Below are positions 61,239-64,000 of a DNA stretch of 64,000 nt, one piece after another. The position numbers were made by a program, and so were the translations under genes. Source of the DNA: Oehlia diaphana (lineage: Eukaryota; Glomeromycota; Glomeromycetes; Glomerales; Glomeraceae). Positions within the stretch are counted from its first letter, which is position 1, and each line of letters starts with the position of its first letter. The stretch spans positions 81,522 through 145,521 of the forward strand of contig QZLH01000052.1 of the NCBI GenBank assembly GCA_003833135.1, given 5' to 3'. Below the pieces are notes generated by a model that saw only the letters and a program-made list of their open reading frames with translations, made no database searches and was not told the DNA's origin.

Positions 61239-61990
61239 GTGCACTCCGCCGTGCTCGTTACAAAAAAGACAGTAATTCATAAAAGAATATGTTGGCCATG
61301 TAAAGAAATTGCGAAAAGAAACGAATACATAAGAACTATCGCCATGATGTTATTTCCGAATGAGGACTCATACAGAAAACGAATAATCAGATACAGAGAA
61401 TGGTATGTGAATAAAAAAGAACTTCTTGAAAACGGTGAAAACTTATACAATCTCTACTATGAATTGTTTAAAGAAGAGCGGATTATTACTGAAGAAGATA
61501 TTGGCAATATTAGAGTATTAGAGATAATCTTCTTAGTAACGATGTTGACTGAGACAATAAAATTTCATATCAAGGTGAAATAAATGTTCTGTCAAATTTC
61601 CAGTAAAACATAGACCGGTTCGAAAGATTTACACAATGGTATTTGTAAAAGACTAGTAGAGGGGAAATATGTAGTCGCTGCACTTGTTGATACAGCTTCC
61701 CACTTTATATTATAAACAAGGAATTGTTTGACAAACTGAAAACAAATCACGGGAAAGGACGTGTATCTATGCTTATTAAAACTTAAAAGATACAGTATAA
61801 CAAAGACGCAATCGGAGAAGAAAAATATCGTAGATTTAGACTATATAGATGCTATTGATTTTATTATCGTTAAAATCATCCAAATACCATTAGTTTTAGG
61901 TCAATCGTGGTCGGTAGCCCACGAAGCAATCATCAATCTATTGGAATGAGCATTCCGTTTATAGATGAGGAAGAACAAGGAACTTTATTA
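61239..61990 (+). pseudogene. retropepsin-like relic with upstream open fragment
   Basis: An open fragment at 61239-61583 (GTG start only; NEYIRTIAMMLFPNEDSYRK, NLYNLYYELFKEERI) has no recognised family. Downstream, frames broken by shifts read RKIYTMVF, then KYVVAALVDTASHF (about 61662-61710), NKELFDKLK, and PLVLGQSWSVAHEAI (about 61890-61935). ALVDTAS followed by a hydrophobic flap-like block and a closing LG-W motif is the pattern of retroviral-type aspartic proteases found in retroelement-derived genes. Broken by stops; no partner reverse transcriptase seen nearby. Confidence 0.4.
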
Positions 61991-62337
61991 TGAATTTCGG
62001 GAGTTGCTCACTAAAAAGTTTTCCAGAGGAAGAAATGATCATAAGCTGCAGATTAAAAGACGATAGTTTATCCGAATGTTTCGATCTTCTGTAAAGAATA
62101 AACGGAGAATAAAGTACAAATCTTGAAGGGCACATGACACTCTTAACAATTATTCATAGTAAAGGCCTCGGAAATTTCGATGTTTATAGTCCGGGATGTC
62201 GATTACTAAATTGATGATCACACGGCAGGGTAGCTGAGTTTTTCACATATACCCTCACTTGGTATTTTTTATTCTTGTCCTCATGTACGTCATTTTGCAC
62301 CAATAAAATTTTACAAAAAATAGTATAAAACTCGAAA

Positions 62338-63690
62338 ATGGCTACGTTTCCCGTCACGTTACTCTGTCTCGACAAAGGAAATACACTCGTAAACGCTTCC
62401 ATGTTCATATAGATAAGAATAGTCTATTGGTGACCTCAAGGAAGCTGCTATAAAGGCAAAAAAGGCACTAGAGTTCGACAATTTTCCTGCAGACAGGCTC
62501 AAGCTATGGAAGGTGGAAATTCCTGGCGATTACGTCGATCCCTTGAGGAATCTCTCACTCGAGGAGAATGAAGAGCTGTCTGCAATAAATGATATTTGAG
62601 ACTACTGGTCTGAGAAACCGCCTAAGACGAATATTCATGTCATAGTTGAACCATCCGTGTCGACTGCTGATTCGAGCCGTGAACAGGAATTGCTTGATCA
62701 ACTCGCTTCGTTGCAAGCATTGCTTAACAAGTCTGTCCATGGTACGTATTTTTTCCTTGCCTGAGGTAAACGAATTCGGGTTATGATTTTTACTGACCCG
62801 GTTCAGCATTCGACGTTGTCGTTAGCCCGAAACGAACGAGGAGCTTCAAGTGGAGTGAACAGTGCTGTCGCTTACATAATATGATAAAAGATGTTCGTTA
62901 AAAATATCTTGGGGAGTTAGGCGCTTATAATAAAAAAAAAATATTAGCTACTCCTATAAAGACAACAATGTTAAGTTTTTTAATAGTGAATATCTAACAC
63001 GCGACCCTCGATGGCCTCAAAGAACACATACGTGGAGTGCACAAGACACTAGCACTTGAAAACGATGGACCGAAACTTAGCATGTTAAATGACAGTGGAA
63101 AATTCTCTCCTCGAAACGATCAGGACCTTCGTGAGATGCTCCACATATTTGTATCAAAGAACAATCTCAAGTTTACTTGTTATTGAACGCCCTCAAAACC
63201 ATTTTCAGATTGGTCGTTCCGAAAGGTGTGTCAGCTTTATGATCTTGGCGAATCAGACGATCCCTCATTATTAGTGTTCCCGCCTTTCGCTTGCGAGTAT
63301 AAAGAACTGAAAGAGGACTCTTCCAAGGTAACACTTAACAATCTTGGTACTGAACTGAAGGTCCGTCTTAAGTCCATTCCAATCAGCGGGAACGAAGCAT
63401 CGAAATCACGATATGTCTGCTCCTATCTTGTCGCTGGGGGTAAATCTGTACATCGACGACCAAGATAGGCTAAAATTCAAATTATTCGAACCGGTGGTCG
63501 TTGTATACAAAGACGAGAATATGGAAAATATGATTAGGAAAATTCCCGGTCATATTGCATGGTTATTAGAGGAGGTACAGAAACCAGTCTCAGATTCTCG
63601 AAGTGGAGAGAGTATAAAAAAGCATAGGTCATCGAGCAGTATTTCGGAAAAATCAGATACTATAGACAGTGGGTTTAAAATCATGTATTG
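62338..63690 (+). pseudogene. decayed Crinkler (CRN)-type effector-like gene
   Basis: The start is ATGGCTACG (62338) and the first block reads LLCLDKGNTLVNA, like the N-terminal CRN domain. It continues in another frame with LKLWKVEIPGDYVDP and IHVIVEPSVS, the LWxVxI and IHVxVxxP signatures of CRN N-termini. A probable intron starts at GTACGT near 62740. Further blocks match the middle part of CRN proteins of Rhizophagus: TPSKPFSDWSFRKVCQLYDL (two frames, about 63190-63245) and IPISGNEASKSRYVCSYL (about 63378-63430). The last block (NLYIDDQDRLKFK, about 63440) needs one more frame change. Stops after NASMFI, after AINDI and before TPSKP make it a pseudogene. Intact CRN proteins act as modular effectors; no toxic domain can be judged here. 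Confidence 0.65.
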
Positions 63691-63844
63691 GCAAAGTCCC
63701 GATCCTGTATTTTATTTTTCGCATGTATTACGGTCAACATCCGATATGTATTTATTTTTTTATCTCTGTATTAATAAAGCAAGTCTTTACATTTGCAATA
63801 TAATATTAGTAAATAATTCCATTGTGGAAAAAGTATTACTGGTT

Positions 63845-64000
63845 ATGTCATCAGAGCTTGAATTAAGATAGCGCATCACTGAGCTTGAGGCAGAATGCTC
63901 GGAATATGGAGTTGAAGTGGAGGGTAGAACGTACTCTTGCCGAAAATTTTAAACGTGATGGAGTGGTATAAACGAAGTTGAAAAATTAAGGCATGATATC
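63845..64000 (+). pseudogene. coiled-coil repeat-family relic, runs off the window
   Basis: MSSELELR, stop, RITELEAECSE is a decayed form of the ELELLRQRITELEAEN-type coiled-coil start found in a dispersed multicopy gene family of Rhizophagus (from memory of the lineage, not searched). Further pieces (GRTYS, INEVEKLRHDI) are in shifting frames. Truncated by the window end. Confidence 0.4.

Noticed and set aside
61239..61583. 114-codon ORF as an intact gene
   Set aside because: Only a GTG start, no recognised domain, and it sits in decayed retroelement-like sequence.

Overview
This window looks like nuclear DNA of an arbuscular mycorrhizal fungus, most like Rhizophagus (Glomeromycotina). The evidence is very AT-rich DNA, short GT-AG introns of 69-109 bp, a cluster of Sel1-repeat genes, two BTB-BACK-TLDc genes, a Crinkler-type effector relic, and many decayed transposons. 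All of these are typical of that lineage, but the species assignment is inference from content. There is one scaffold gap (38348-38756) and a single N at 3100.

Layout. 1-4.4 kb is a transposon graveyard: a pogo/Tigger element, a hAT transposase relic, a second truncated pogo copy and a foldback repeat. 4.4-10.6 kb is AT-rich with one clean hAT-type MITE. 10.6-16.6 kb holds two good housekeeping-type genes on opposite strands: a four-exon gene fusing an SPX domain to an ACT/SerB phosphoserine phosphatase, and a TPR-SET methyltransferase. 18.4-23.8 kb carries two Sel1-repeat genes, the first with an intron that appears to be made from a former Sel1 repeat. 24-31 kb holds minisatellites and a decayed protein-primed family B DNA polymerase of Polinton/Maverick type. 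33-37.4 kb carries a third Sel1 gene and a BTB-BACK-TLDc gene. 38-43 kb holds an assembly gap, two foldback repeat families and small relics. 43.4-52.5 kb has four more Sel1 loci: a frameshifted gene, a relic and two intact genes. Between them lie a CCGAAG-rich MITE and a tiny two-exon gene for a secreted, apparently dibasic-processed peptide. 54.3-55.8 kb holds the second BTB-BACK-TLDc gene. 56-64 kb returns to mobile or decayed material: a Tc1/mariner MITE, a second Polinton-type polymerase relic, a retropepsin-like relic, a broken Crinkler-type gene and a coiled-coil relic.

How the genes fit together. There is no operon-like logic. The Sel1 genes share one N-terminal domain (about 160 residues) followed by 7-14 Sel1 repeats, so they are local duplicates. 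The SPX fusion suggests that phosphate status, read through inositol pyrophosphates, could bear on the last step of serine synthesis. The strongest unexpected signals are this fusion, the secreted peptide gene, the Sel1 repeat turned intron, and a pair of pogo copies that differ almost only by transitions.
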